Source of the DNA: Diogma glabrata
Lineage: Eukaryota > Arthropoda > Insecta > Diptera > Cylindrotomidae
DNA length: 64,000 nucleotides
Assembly (NCBI GenBank): GCA_963693315.1
Contig: OY856187.1
Coordinates: 378,338,553-378,402,552, forward strand
Reading direction: 5' to 3'
Shown here: piece by piece, positions 25,206 to 36,084 of the stretch
Layout of the letters: the number at the start of each line of letters is the position of its first letter
How positions within the stretch are numbered: position 1 is the stretch's first letter
Translations under genes and position numbers: made by a program
Notes under the pieces: model-generated
Databases searched by the model: none
What the model saw: the letters and a program-made list of their open reading frames with translations, nothing else
What the model was told of the DNA's origin: nothing

Positions 25206-25850
25206 TGATTCCCGACAGTCATATGCACAACGAATTTTATCTTTAAAACAAAAAATAACACGTGTCCTCAACTTTCACAAGTGGTTAGATATAAAATAAG
25301 CTTCAATTTAGTTAAAAAAAAAAAAAAAAAAAAGAGGCTATGCCATCTTTTTTTCAATTACACCGTTTTTTTCTTATGTTACACCGTTAAAAATTATTTC
25401 AAAAAATTAACAGTGTACATTTTTAAAAACTTTGTTCTAATACCTATTCAACGACATATCGTTTATGAAAATCGATTCAGTAGTTTTTCTACAATCGCTC
25501 GTCAAAATGCAGTCACATCACAAAATAACAAAAAATTGAGGGGCACCCTGTGAAGACCCCTGGTCGAAAAAAAAAATTCTAAGAGAACTAGTATTTTTTA
25601 TTTATCAAAGACTATCTATAAACAAAAAATAATCAAAATTAAAAGGGGTCAACTCAAAACGTTGTTGAATCTTCGTGAAATTGCTCATGTGCTTTAACAA
25701 AGAGTTTTATGTTTGATAAACATCGCTGCCCAAAACTAAAAACCATGTCCTCAAAAAAGTTTTTTGAAGAAAACTATATCAAAATCCTTAACCCAGACCG
25801 AAGTCTTGATATCTCAGAGCTGTGAGATTTCAGCCTCTCCATACTTTTTT

Positions 25851-26271
25851 CAATTCAATTCTCATTTTTTATTTCAAATACATATGTATTTGATTTAGGT
25901 TATGAGATTTTTAGAAGTTTTTATTTTTTATTGTCATTATTTTTTAAAATTTTTTAGATTTTTAAAATTTCTTTTATAATATTTCTTTGTTTTTAGTTTC
26001 CTGAGGTGGAGGTTGTCTCTCAAATAATTTCTAACATCTGCGTTGATGTGTTGGTTTTCCCGATCAGAGATTATCTTGTTCCTAGAAAAAACCGCTCACG
26101 GTTCTGTTCCTAGAAAAAAAATTTTTTTCGTTCAGTTTTTTTTTAAATTTTCGTTAATTTTTGATCGAAATTCAAAGATGCACTGTAAATTTTATTTGTA
26201 GTTTATAAAAAAAAAAGTGAAATAGAAGAAATTTATTAAATAATAAAAATTTGGAGCTATAATAGATGAAG
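25851..26271. other. AT-rich DNA, nothing recognised
   Basis: No gene or clear repeat seen. Confidence 0.45.
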
Positions 26272-26613
26272 GGTACATGTGAAAAACAACGTAAGCCCAT
26301 TTTTTCGAAATCGAGTTAGTTGAAGAAATACAAAATCTTTCACCTGGTATATTCAATTTTGTAAAATTTCAAAACCACCCCATATAAATCAATTGAAAAG
26401 AATTCGCATACATACAATTTACAGGTGAAAAACATCTTAATCCACCATTTTTAACCAAAAAACGTGAAAAGATAATTTCACGAAAAACGCTTTTATGGAC
26501 CATGACGTTCATCGTTTAATCCGAGTTTACAAGCATTTTAAAGACTTCAAACGCAAAATTTCAAATTTCTCGAAATTTTATTTTATGGACTTACGTTGTT
26601 TTTCACCTGTACC
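26272..26613. mobile_element. MITE-like inverted-repeat element, 342 bp
   Basis: The left end GGTACATGTGAAAAACAACG and the reverse complement of the right end, GGTACAGGTGAAAAACAACG, match over about 30 bp (continuing GTAAG.CCAT). There is no ORF. The target-site duplication is not clear. Confidence 0.7.
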
Positions 26614-26844
26614 TTTCAGATGTTAATCTTAGTCGAATTTATTAAATTTGTTATTAGTCGAATTTTAAGTGAATGAATAGAATTCATGTTACGTACTTTG
26701 ACAATAAAATAACGAAAGAATAGGAACGAACGACTATTGACTTCTATACATTTTGCTTTATACTTGAATTTTTTGTACTATCTAATAGAAAGAAAACTTT
26801 TTCATCAGTTTTAATAGTTCTTGTATTTACAACGATATTTTTTG

Positions 26845-27040
26845 TGTTTTATAATCGCTGGTAGCCAACAATTGGCTTTCATATTGATTTATTATTCGTA
26901 TTCAACAATCGCTGGTACCATTGGCGCAACATTTAGTTATTATGTTGATCTATTACTCTTGTTCAACAATCGTCCTTAGTTTTGACGCAAAATTTTTTAT
27001 TATATTGAATTATTGTTCTATTTCAACAATCGCTGATATA
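26845..27040. repeat. Minisatellite, about 60-bp unit
   Basis: CAACAATCG recurs at 26903, 26964 and 27024, with a weaker unit near 26852 (ATAATCGCTGGTAGCCAACA). Units share ATCGCTGGTACC, GGCGCAA and TTATTATATTGA. The unit is cut by the LINE insertion and continues at 35352. Confidence 0.8.
27029..27040. repeat. LINE target-site duplication, left
   Basis: ATCGCTGATATA matches 35352-35363 exactly. It lies at the 3' (poly-TTGAA) end of the minus-strand LINE. Confidence 0.9.
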
Positions 27041-27432
27041 TTCAATTCAATTCACAAAATTCTTTATTGGTATTTAAAATGACTTGGTACAATGTTTACA
27101 TAAGAATTTAAGAGTTCAGCGTTTAGCTTTTCTACTTTATATAATACAATTTGAATTAAAATAATTAATAATTTGGTCATGGTAACGGAGCATGAGTAAT
27201 GTAATTAATTTTGATATGAGGTTGATTTCAGTTAGCGGAAAAAGTGTCGTTTAAAAAAACCACAATGATTAACTTAAGTAACTTAAATCTATTTATAACT
27301 AATTCTAAACCTAAAAAAAATGACTTACGGTCAACTAAAACTATCATTAAAATAAAGTAAAAGAGACTGACTCAACTTAATATTAATATATTAAGTTGAG
27401 CCAGTCAATATTTTTGTTAAATGTTGTTGTTT

Positions 27433-29579
27433 TTAAATGTTTTCGTTAAGACTACTTATCAGAGGGTTTTGGATTATGGATAAGTTGTTTTTGAACTTGG
27501 TTTTTATTTTAATGATTTGATCTTGAATAGTGGGAATATTAGCTAACCGGTGTAGACGTCTAGTTGAATATAGCTTGGGCTTGTTATATATAAGTTTGAG
27601 ACATTTGTTTTGGCAAACTTGAAGTTTTTTCCGGTGGGTTTTGGCACTGGCAAACCACACTGGTGCTGCGTAAAGTAAAATGCTTCGCAAAATTAGTAGA
27701 TATATTAGACGTTTGTTCGCAATCAACAGTTTTGACTTTCGATGTACAAGGCTGTATAGCATTTTGATACAGTTTTCACATTTAGTTATTGAATAATTAA
27801 TATGATTTTTGTATGTTATTCGCTTATCAATAATCATACCCAAGTATTTAATATCGTTAGACCATGTTACAGGTGTGTTATTAATTTTGAGAGAACCAGT
27901 ATTTGGTAGGTTGCGGCTAGCAGTTTTACGGGTGATGAAGATAGCTTGTGTTTTGGTGGGGTTTATTTTGATTCTCCATTTATGGAAATAACTCGTAAGA
28001 TGGTTTATGTTTCGTTGTAGGTTATCAATAATCTCATTGACGTCAGAGGCACTAGAATATATGGCTGTATCATCGGCGTATTGGGCAAAGCCAACTTCAT
28101 CATCAAAGTTGAGTTTTATATCTGCCGTGTAAATGTTGTACAGGATGGGAGAGAGAACAGCCCCTTGGGGCACCCCATATAGAATTGGATAAGACAAGGA
28201 GGTAGAGTTGTTAACTGAAACTTCAAAACTATACGATTTCGGAGAAAAGAGCGGATTATTTTAATTAAATATCTCGGGCAATTGTAATTGATTAGCTTGA
28301 ATATTAATCCATCATGCCATACTGTATCGAACGCTTTTTCCATGTCGAATAGTATTAGACCTGTAGATTTCTTCATGGATAGATTTTGTTTTGCGTGATC
28401 GCAGATTCGCAGCAGTTGATGACTAGTAGAGTGTCCAACACGAAAGCCAAATTGTTCGTTAGGTATAATCCCTTCTTCTTCTAACCAGTTTTGAATTCTA
28501 GAGAGAATGATTCTTTCGAATACTTTGCCAAGCCCGTTCAACAAGCTTATGGGTCTATAGCTTCCAATTAGAGTTCTATCCTTTTTGGGTTTAAGTATTG
28601 GTAAAACAATCGTTTTTTTCCAGGCATTTGGAAAATAACCGATTCTAAGCGATGCGTTGAAAATATAAGTAAGGTAAACTAGGGCTTTGCGGGGCAGATG
28701 TTTGATTAACTGGTTAGACATATTATCTTGGCCGGGTGATTTGTTGTTTTTAATAGTAGAAATGATGCTAGCGATTTCTTTGGGTTTAGTTAGTTCATTG
28801 GGATTTAGTACTAGTATATCTGATGCGTTTTCTAGCTCACGAAGAGTTTCTTGTACTAGTTGGGCAAGAGTAGGGTCAGTAACGTGATTATTGCTATGTA
28901 TCTGCGCGAAATGTGATGCAAATGCGGAAGCCTTTTCAGGATCCGTTTACAGAAGTTTTTGACTGTTCCATGGATCTGGATGATGTATTACAGAAATTTT
29001 ACTTTTTTGCCGATTTAGTAATTTGGTTAAATGAAAAAGTTGTTTCCTGTGAGGCAGTGTGTTTGAAATTTTGGAAATAAAGTTTGAGAAATTCTCATTC
29101 CTTAGTTCAATTAGCTCTTCGCTTATTATTCTTATAGCAAGATTGAGTCTACTTTTTAGACATGGGTCTCTGGTTCGTTGCCATTGCCTTCTGATGCTAT
29201 TTTTAAGTGAGATTTTAGCTTTTTAAAGAGCTGGGAATTACAATTGACTTTGGGCTTTGTTTTTTTGAATGCTTGGGTATTGTACAGTTGGCAGCTTCAT
29301 TAATTATTCGGGTAAGATCAAGTATGGCCTTATCGACGTCATTTGAGTTGTATAAGTGGTTAATTAGTGCCATTGGACCTAGATTGAGGTTCTCATTAAT
29401 AAACTGTTTATAAGCTGGCCAATTGGCGTTTGAATAATCAAATTTTGTAGAAGTATTGTTAATTGAGAGAGTATGTGTTACATCAATAGTAAATTTAACG
29501 GGAAGATGATCTGAGCTGAGTTTATTTAATGTTTTAATGCTAGCGACCAGTTCGTGGCGATTTGTTATAAGTAAATCTA
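27433..29579 (-). pseudogene. LINE ORF2, endonuclease end plus reverse transcriptase
   Basis: The minus strand continues ORF2 after the TIR insert. It first gives DLLITNRHE and KLSSDHLPVKF (the SDH motif of APE endonucleases), then a linker with a frameshift near 29225 and an in-frame TAA near 28947. RT follows: PRKALVYLTYIFN, GSYRPISLLNGLGKVFERII, ILFDMEKAFDTVWHDGL, then after a 2-nt frameshift near 28230, GVPQGAVLSPILYNIYTADI and FAQYADDTAIYSS, the catalytic YADD. The C-terminus includes LRSILLYAAPVW and stops at 27433. The order and spacing fit the Jockey clade. The enzyme would drive target-primed reverse transcription, but the frame breaks abolish it. Confidence 0.95.
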
Positions 29580-30190
29580 CACAGAGAGAAAAAAAATTCT
29601 AGATTTGAGAATTGTGTATGATTGAAAATAGAAAATTCAGTTTCTTCCTAATTTGAGAAAATTTAAATCATTTTAATGCTCCGAAATTTAAAACTGAGAT
29701 AAAAACTATCAATTCTATCACACATAAAAGTGAATGAAATACTATTATTGAGAATTATATATGATTAAAAACAGAAGATATATTTATTCTCATTTCGAGT
29801 AAATTTACATCATTTTAATACAACAAAACCTTAAAAGTGAGAAAAAACTTTCAATTCGATCATCCTACAGGAGAATGAAACACTGAAGTTGATAATTGTT
29901 TTTGTTCAACAATAGGAAATACATTTATTCTTGTTTTGAGTAAATAAAGATCGTTTTCATTTTTTCTGTATAAATACAAGAAATTTTTGAATCAGAATAC
30001 GATTTCTATTTTTCAAATTGAACAGAGAAGTACACATCACTTTGTTACTTCCCCATCATTTATTTGATTCACAAATGTCAAAATGAGAGTAAAATATTTT
30101 CATTTTAATCCTTTTTGTTTCTTTTTGAAACTTGAAGATCAAAATCATAATAAGTTATACGTGAGTATTCTTAATTTGATCCACGTAGAT

Positions 30191-30490
30191 AAAATTAAGA
30201 AAAAAAAATTTCCGATTTTATACCTTTTCTCTCAAATTGAACTTATGAGATCGAAATGAAACTAACTAATACTCGATTATTCTCGGTTTGATCAACGTAT
30301 ATAAAATTGAGAAAAAAAAGTTCTCAGTTTTATTATTTTTCTCTCAAATTGAACTTATGAGATTGATATGAAAATAATTAAAATTCGATTACTCTCGATT
30401 TGATCTTACATAGATAAAATTGAGAAAAAAATTTCTCGATTTTATACTTTTTCTCTCAAATTGAACGTATAAGATCGAAATGATAATAAT
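30191..30490 (+). repeat. 113-bp tandem triplication in the TIR element
   Basis: Units start at 30191, 30303 and 30416 with AAAATT.AGAAAAAAA, and contain CTCTCAAATTGAAC and GAGAT.GA.ATGA. The third unit is truncated. Confidence 0.85.
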
Positions 30491-31089
30491 TTTTTTTTTA
30501 TATAATACTTTCGAAGAAAAAACTACGATACGACATTATTCAGTGAGAGAATTTTTCAGCAGATCGTCTTATATCTTGTGAAATAAAAAGTTTGTGTCCG
30601 TGCAAGAATTCATCCTGCTGTGCATAAAACCAGCAATAATAGGAGTTCAAAAGGTAAGTTGCATGTTTTTCTAAATTTCTGCGTTCATTAAAGTAAACTT
30701 GCGTGCACAGAACGAGGTTTGGCTCATTCAGTTTGCTGGGAGTTCTGGGTTCAGTTTATTTGATACATGTACTTGCCACTATTGGTGCTTAAATTACTGA
30801 GTTAAATTACATCACACACAAAATCGGGATATTTTAAACAATTGGCCTGAAGCAAAACGGGGACAAAAATTTCTGGGTGCCCAAATACATACATTATGGT
30901 TTCTTGTCGAAATTTATTAAAATTCTGAAATCAACCGACATTATCGATTTCTGAGCTCTAACTTAAGTATAACGTACTAAATACTTGCATGAAAAATTGT
31001 TAAAAGTTGCATGAAAAGTTTTAACAACATTTAAAATAAGTTTTAAATTTAACAGTTTTTTTTTTGTTTTAAGAACTATTACTATTGTG

Positions 31090-31569
31090 ATGGCAAAATT
31101 CCAAAAAGGAAGTGTAAAAGGAAGTGTTTTATACAATTTGTATAAAAGTTCTTCGAAAAAATTAAGTGGTGCAGGTTGCATGATTACACCGAAAAAAATT
31201 CGATTGGATACTCCAACAACTTCAGGATTACAATTGTTTGGTAAGACTTCTTACAATTAGAGAAATGCATCGCACTAAACTTCGTTTTTATATTATTTTT
31301 AATATTAGGTTCTTCGACGGTTGATCTTACTGAATATGATCAAAATGAATTTCAAGAGCTGAAGCAAACCTTATCTGTCATTCAAAAGCCGTTGCTGACT
31401 ATAGAAAGTTATTGGATATGGAGTTGTGGGGTCGTCTAAGAGAGTTTAAAGAAGCAAGGGAAAAATCTTTAAACATATTTTTTAATGACTGGCCACTTTA
31501 TAGTAATGCTAATGCCAGTGACCACCCGCTGCAATGTGAAAAATTACTCAGCACAATTTCACACAACTG
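31090..31569 (+). pseudogene. Intron-containing ORF remnant in the TIR element
   Basis: From ATG at 31090, exon 1 encodes 50 residues (MAKFQKGSVKGSVLYNLYKS... to ...TSGLQLF). A GTAAG donor at 31241 and an ...ATATTAG acceptor ending at 31308 bound a 68-nt intron; splicing keeps the frame (split Gly codon). Exon 2 runs SSTVDLTEYDQNEFQELKQT, then one base is missing near 31383. The other frame continues KAVADYRKLLDMELWGRLRE, FKEAREKSLNIFFNDWPLYS and to a stop near 31567. The LW.R...F...R...L..FF.DWPLY spacing resembles uncharacterised multicopy insect proteins that I recall only loosely. It could be the element's own accessory gene or a captured host exon pair. Confidence 0.55.
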
Positions 31570-31677
31570 ACGTCGTCCTTAGTCATAATTTCAAAAAATA
31601 CTGTTTTGCAATTTCATTAATTTTTCTCTGTAATTAAGAAAAGGATTTAACTTTAGTAATATTACACATGTCAAAAT

Positions 31678-31765
31678 TAGGGATTGCAATGCCGGGATTT
31701 TTTACTTGACGAATCCCGGGATCCCGGGATTCAGGAAGCAAAAAATCCTAGGATTGCAATCCCTA
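31678..31765. repeat. 88-bp palindrome (snap-back element)
   Basis: TAGGGATTGCAAT opens the left arm and ATTGCAATCCCTA closes the right. The arms, about 43 nt with a handful of mismatches, meet at AATCCCGGGATCCCGGGATT. There is essentially no loop. It lies inside the 3.6-kb TIR element and may be a separate tiny insertion. Confidence 0.85.
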
Positions 31766-33200
31766 GTCAAAACTGAACAATATATCTATGAATATATATA
31801 AAACATCACAGTGTATGTTTTATTATAATAATTATAATATTTAAATTTCAATAAAGAGAGCCATTTCAACTGGTTATTTATTTATTCACACATTAAGCAC
31901 AATTTTACTCTCAAAATTAGGCGCCTTCCATTGAAGATCAACCGTGTTCAAATTTGCTTTATTCTACACTTCCTCGAACAATTTGTTTTTATATATCACT
32001 TATTTCGAGTTTTTGGCAATCCAAAATAAAACCTGTTCAAAACTTTTTGAAATATTTCATGAAACATTTCTGAAACATTTCATGAAATATTTCAAAAATA
32101 TAAATTTCATGAAATTTACAATCACTAGGCTCACGCTACAATTCCCCATTTCAGTCGCCGCTTACGACACGCATGGTTCCAGTGGATTGATTTTTTTTCC
32201 CTCAATAGAAGTCACTTATTGCAGCAAACTTTAATTTATTTATCTGATTCACTTCAATAGTATTTAATTTTGTTTTTTGCTTAAATTTTTACAGAATTAC
32301 GACACTTAAAACTGTTCAAATTAATTCACTACGCTACGAGACCAAATACAAGAATTCCTGCAACAAATAAGAAAGGAATATGGAAGCCGACTATTCTCAA
32401 TTCGATTAGCTTATTTGTACGAAATGCATTACAAAAAAAAAAAATTGAAAATTATAATTTATTTATTTTTAAATTATCTATTTAAAATAAATGAATATTT
32501 TTTAAAAATGTGATAAGAGTGTCTATGTGTCTATGTGAAAAGAAACAAGTCTGGCAGCCATAAGTCAATCTAAATAGCCGTACAACATCGAGTGCATGTC
32601 CGATACATTTGGCAATACCGAAGCATGTAAAAATCTTCCCGCGGGCTTAAAAACCCTGACAGGCAGCTTTTTATTTGCTTTTGTGGGTGTCGCTAAACGT
32701 ACCGCATTCCCGCCTGTATAAGCCACTAAAATTGAGAAAAATCTTTTGTCAAACTAAATATTGTCATCTTCGATTTGAGAAAACATTTTTCTTAAAATGA
32801 TAATGAATTGATTCAAAATGAAATATATCGGATCAATACCAAAAGTAACATACGATCATGTCGATCAAAAAAATTCTTAAAATGATCTTTTGGTTTCTCA
32901 ACTTCTTCTGCTCAAAATCTTGAAGAAATACAACTCCATCTTAAATTGAAACTTTTGGTATTGATTTGATACAACAAGTTTATAAGCTTTGAGAATAATA
33001 TCGAGAATATAATATCAAAATAAGAAATTTGTTTATCATAATCAGTAGATTTGCATCAACTCAAAAAAATAAACCAGAGTTCAATCTGATGCAACATTTT
33101 ATGTCAATTTGAGAACTCATATTCTCGTCCATATATTGATATACAAAAATCATCAATTTGATGATTTTTTTATCAATTTTAACCCTTTTTTCTCTCTGTG

Positions 33201-33806
33201 TAATGTGGAAGGATATTTGGATTTCTTCGAATAATGCGTGGGCTCACTTGGGTAAATAATATCAAAATTTTTAATCATTGACATATGCTTAATAATCTTA
33301 CCCGCACGATTTCCTCTAAAACAATTCCAACTTTGGTCCTTAGCATTAAGATCCCCTCCAATAAAGTAAGGACTTGACAAATTTGAAAGCTTACTCATGT
33401 CTGAGTTAAACTGACTAATCTTGGAGGCATCGTTAGTACTTGGAAAATAGGCTACGATAAATGTAACATCACCTACATCGGTGTAAATTTTTACCTCTAT
33501 AGCTTCAACAACTGAGAGACTAAAAGAATGTAAAAGTGTATGTTTAATGTTTTTCTTTAAAATAATACTTACTCCGCCATGACCAATTAATGTACCTCTG
33601 CGGTTTCTTTTACCCGGTCTATCTAGTCTATAAATAGTAAAATCAGGATCAAATATATTAGTTTCAGCAGTTAGCCATGTTTCCGTTATCAAGCATATAT
33701 GAATATCTTCAGATTTGAGAAAATCAAACAACTCTATCGTTTTAGGTTTAATGCTCTGGGCATTCCATATAATTGAATTTAGTGATGTAGTTCTATTTTC
33801 CATCAT
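33201..33806 (-). pseudogene. LINE ORF2, APE endonuclease N-terminal part
   Basis: It starts MMENRTTSLNSIIWNAQSI at 33806, overlapping the ORF1 stop by 14 nt. Visible APE motifs: IWNAQSI (N), ICLITETWL (catalytic E), GGVSIILKK, YFIGGDLNAKDQSWN (GDLNA with catalytic D and N). The TIR element then interrupts the frame after YPSTL at 33201; downstream residues to 33153 come from the insert. The domain would nick genomic DNA to prime reverse transcription. Its C-terminal SDH motif lies on the other side of the insert, near 29520. Confidence 0.95.
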
Positions 33807-35154
33807 ACAGGTATTTAATTGACAGATTGGTTATAACCTTGAATTGGTCTGCCTTAGTCGTGCATCTTGATAGTTGTGAAATGATATCGCTCACTAGATT
33901 GGTAATTTCACTTGTTGAGAAGAGCTCGCCGCTTATGTTGGAATCTGCAGTTGTAGTTTTAGTGGTATATGCACTTTGTTCTGAATTGAATTTGTTTTTC
34001 CAAGATGAGTGAGCTTTTGTACTTCTTGTTGGAGGTAATTCAGGAAAGTTTTTATTGTATTGTTCGCTGTTAGGGTGCTGGTTAATTTCCTTAGAATGAG
34101 GAAGAGTGCTGTAGTTTCTATTTAGATTGCTAATTTTTCGATCAATGTTAATATTTTTTTTAATTATTAGATATTTTTGTAGTTCTGGACAATCCTTGGA
34201 ATTAGCTTGGTGAGAGCCATTGCAGTTGATGCATTTAAATGTTGTTGCTGTACAGGTTTCCGCTGAGTGAGTTTCCCCGCATTTCATACATTTGTGTTTT
34301 TGAAGCAGTTGCTACTTCCGTGACCATACATCTGGCATTTGCGACATTGAGTAGGCTTACTCGAGTAGTTTATGTGCGGTTTAATTGAAATCATTACGTT
34401 ATTAATATGTTTTATCGCAAAAATTTTTTGCTTAGTTAGGTTTTGTTTGCTAAATTTCAGAATATGGAATTTAATTTTATTTTTATCATCATTATGATGA
34501 ATAGCTGTAACTTCAATAATATCGTTTGCCAAAATATCATACTCATTAATCAAACCTTGTTTTATATCATCTGTTGTCATTGAATTAGGAATCCCGTATG
34601 CTGTTACCTTGAACGGTTTAGTATGTATTGATTGAAATGTATAAACATCAATATTTTCATTTGTTGTTGTAAATGCTTTTAAAACAATGTTTTTATCTTC
34701 TTCAGAAAAAACGAAAATTTTTATTCCGATACTTATTATTTTTAAATTATATTTTATTTTGCAGGTATCTAGTATTGCACGCGTAGAAGCATATGAATTG
34801 TTTTGTATGATTATAGGTGGAATTTTAGATTGAAGTGTATTGGTTTTTTTGTTTAATATTTCAAGATTTTCGGTAACCTCATTAATCCCGTTGAAGCTGT
34901 TTTTTATGGTGACATCATCCGGATATATTATTTATTCAGTTTCATCCATATTTATATTGTCTACCTTTTTCCAATGAAATTGTACCATTAGTTGATGTTG
35001 GTAAACTATTATTTTTCCTGGTTCTGAGGACTTGCATATTACTTAGTTTTTCTATTTGCAATGCAGCTAATTGTGCATTGACATTTGATCGTCTTTTTTT
35101 AATAATCACGGTGGTTTCATGTTTATGACCACTAACATTGTTTGTTTTAGGCAC
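33793..35154 (-). pseudogene. LINE ORF1, gag-like protein with zinc knuckles
   Basis: ORF1 of Jockey-type elements encodes an RNA-binding, gag-like protein. It begins MPKTNNVSGHKHETTVIIKK at 35154. A frameshift and a stop near 34940 follow, then an open stretch VTEN...LQSKIPPIII and FKVTAYGIPNSMTTDDIKQ, resembling the PRE_C2HC region. CRKCQMYGHGSSNC is the first CCHC knuckle (34330-34290). After a further frameshift, MKCGETHSAETC and FKCINCNGSHQANSKDC supply two more. The C-terminus, with LSRCTTKADQFKVI, stops at 33793 and overlaps the ORF2 start. At least two frameshifts make it non-functional. Confidence 0.92.
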
Positions 35155-35351
35155 TATTAGATTTTGTATAAATAGTCTAATAAATTAATTGATTCACAAT
35201 TTTAATTGTAATTTTTAGATATTTGTTTTGAAAAAAAACATTATTTTATTTTTGATATATAAATATTTATTTTTGATATATAAATAAATCTAGCACTACG
35301 TAATTTGTTTTATTTAAACAACTTATCTCTTTCGAATACCGAATGAGAATC

Positions 35352-35363
35352 ATCGCTGATATA
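35352..35363. repeat. LINE target-site duplication, right
   Basis: ATCGCTGATATA matches 27029-27040 exactly. The sequence after it (ATTGCTTG...TTATTGAATTAA) continues the 60-bp minisatellite unit. Confidence 0.9.
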
Positions 35364-36084
35364 ATTGCTTGTTTTATTGAATTAATTTACATTTCATTCA
35401 CTATGATTGGCTAGTAAAGAAGAAGCATGGTGGATTGAATCAGTTACAAATGCTGGGATGAGTGAAACATTGTAAGTTTTTAAAGCTAATAATTGTATTT
35501 GAAGTGGTATGGGTGATGGTCTTGGTACCTTCGAGTGTTGCGGTCCTCAGAGTCCCTATTCTTTGCTCATTTGAATCTGTTTTCTTGTGAATCTTTTGCG
35601 TTCAATTAAGTATTTGTGATGGGCTGAGGAGAGGCATAATCGAACTCACAGACCACAGCTACCCAGATATTAAATCTCAAAGCACGCCACTCCTTAAATG
35701 TTCCTGATTGTGATTATATTATTGGGAATGCTCGGTGTCATTATAGTATTTAATAAGGATTCTTAAGAGTAAGAACGATAACTATACCGTATAAACGGTA
35801 ACATAGGTAACAGCAGTTTATATATTATTATTGCTAGTGGTACTTTTTTTTCTCATTTTATTGTACAGCTTTAAAACAATAAAGTTTACCTTGTTTCGGC
35901 TAGTTATAGTTTGGTCATTTAATTATTCTATGTTTGCGTAGTTAGTTGATATTTTTGGTCGTCTGAGTTTTGGTTTACTCGATAATTTACAACACTTGTT
36001 CCAACAACATATTGATACCTTTTAAGACCTAAGTCACAACAATTAGTTTTTTTTTAAGAATCAGTAGCTAAAACCCCAAACTAA
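35364..36084. other. AT-rich DNA, nothing recognised
   Basis: After about 40 bp of the interrupted minisatellite unit, no gene or repeat could be identified. Confidence 0.45.

Larger units (their letters stand above)
22837..25686. mobile_element. 2.85-kb near-perfect palindromic (foldback) element
   Basis: Termini GAGCAATTTCACG and CGTGAAATTGCTC are flanked by ATGT on both sides (22833-22836 and 25687-25690). The arms are about 1.37 and 1.44 kb and nearly identical, around a 34-bp spacer (24209-24242). Each arm encodes the same transposase-like C-terminal fragment, read outward from the centre. Removing the insert restores the sequence seen in copies B and D of family F. A 77-bp tandem duplication (25052-25205) is unique to the right arm. 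Each arm also contains two diverged copies of the gene's 3' end with downstream sequence (23390-23565 and 23755-23905 in the left arm). Confidence 0.93.
21345..25850 (+). mobile_element. Dispersed family F, copy A (split by palindromic insert)
   Basis: It begins ATTACTTCAGTCTGAAAG (21345) and ends at CAGCCTCTCCATA (about 25850). It matches copies at 36085-37644 (minus), 52653-54233 and 60794-62665. Order of parts: short 5' hairpin, a GC-rich block CTGCCGGCCGTCCGTC (21478-21500), a block with AGTGTGTCAAAA motifs, four units of about 140 bp (GCATTATAAGTTTGTC at 21786, 21925, 22067, 22208), short A/T-tract units, then a 3' block ending in the hairpin ATCTCAGAGCTGTGAGAT. The family has no protein signature. 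The palindromic element at 22837-25686 interrupts it just before the 3' block. Confidence 0.9.
29580..33200. mobile_element. 3.6-kb TIR element inserted in the LINE
   Basis: The termini are CACAGAGAGAAAAAA and its perfect reverse complement (15 bp), flanked by TA at 29578-29579 and 33201-33202. Removing the insert and one TA rejoins the LINE endonuclease in frame as YPSTL-DLLITN. Subterminal regions are full of TTGAGAAAAA/TCTCAAATTGA motifs, including a 113-bp triplication. It carries a spliced-type ORF remnant (31090-31569) but no transposase I recognise. A TA duplication fits Tc1/mariner. A 5'-CAC end with rich subterminal repeats could also fit an EnSpm/CACTA-like element with 2-bp duplications. 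Confidence 0.9.
27041..35351 (-). mobile_element. Jockey-type LINE, full length, interrupted
   Basis: A non-LTR retrotransposon on the minus strand: 5' UTR, ORF1 with zinc knuckles, ORF2 with APE-type endonuclease and reverse transcriptase, and a 3' UTR ending in AATAAAG and a (TTGAA)n-like tail. Both ends are flanked by the exact 12-bp duplication ATCGCTGATATA, so insertion was full length. Without the 3.6-kb TIR insert (29580-33200) and one TA, the LINE is about 4.7 kb. The 5' end at 35351 reads GATTCTCATTCGGTATTCG, similar to initiator-type starts of insect Jockey elements. Several frameshifts and a stop show it is inactive. Confidence 0.95.
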
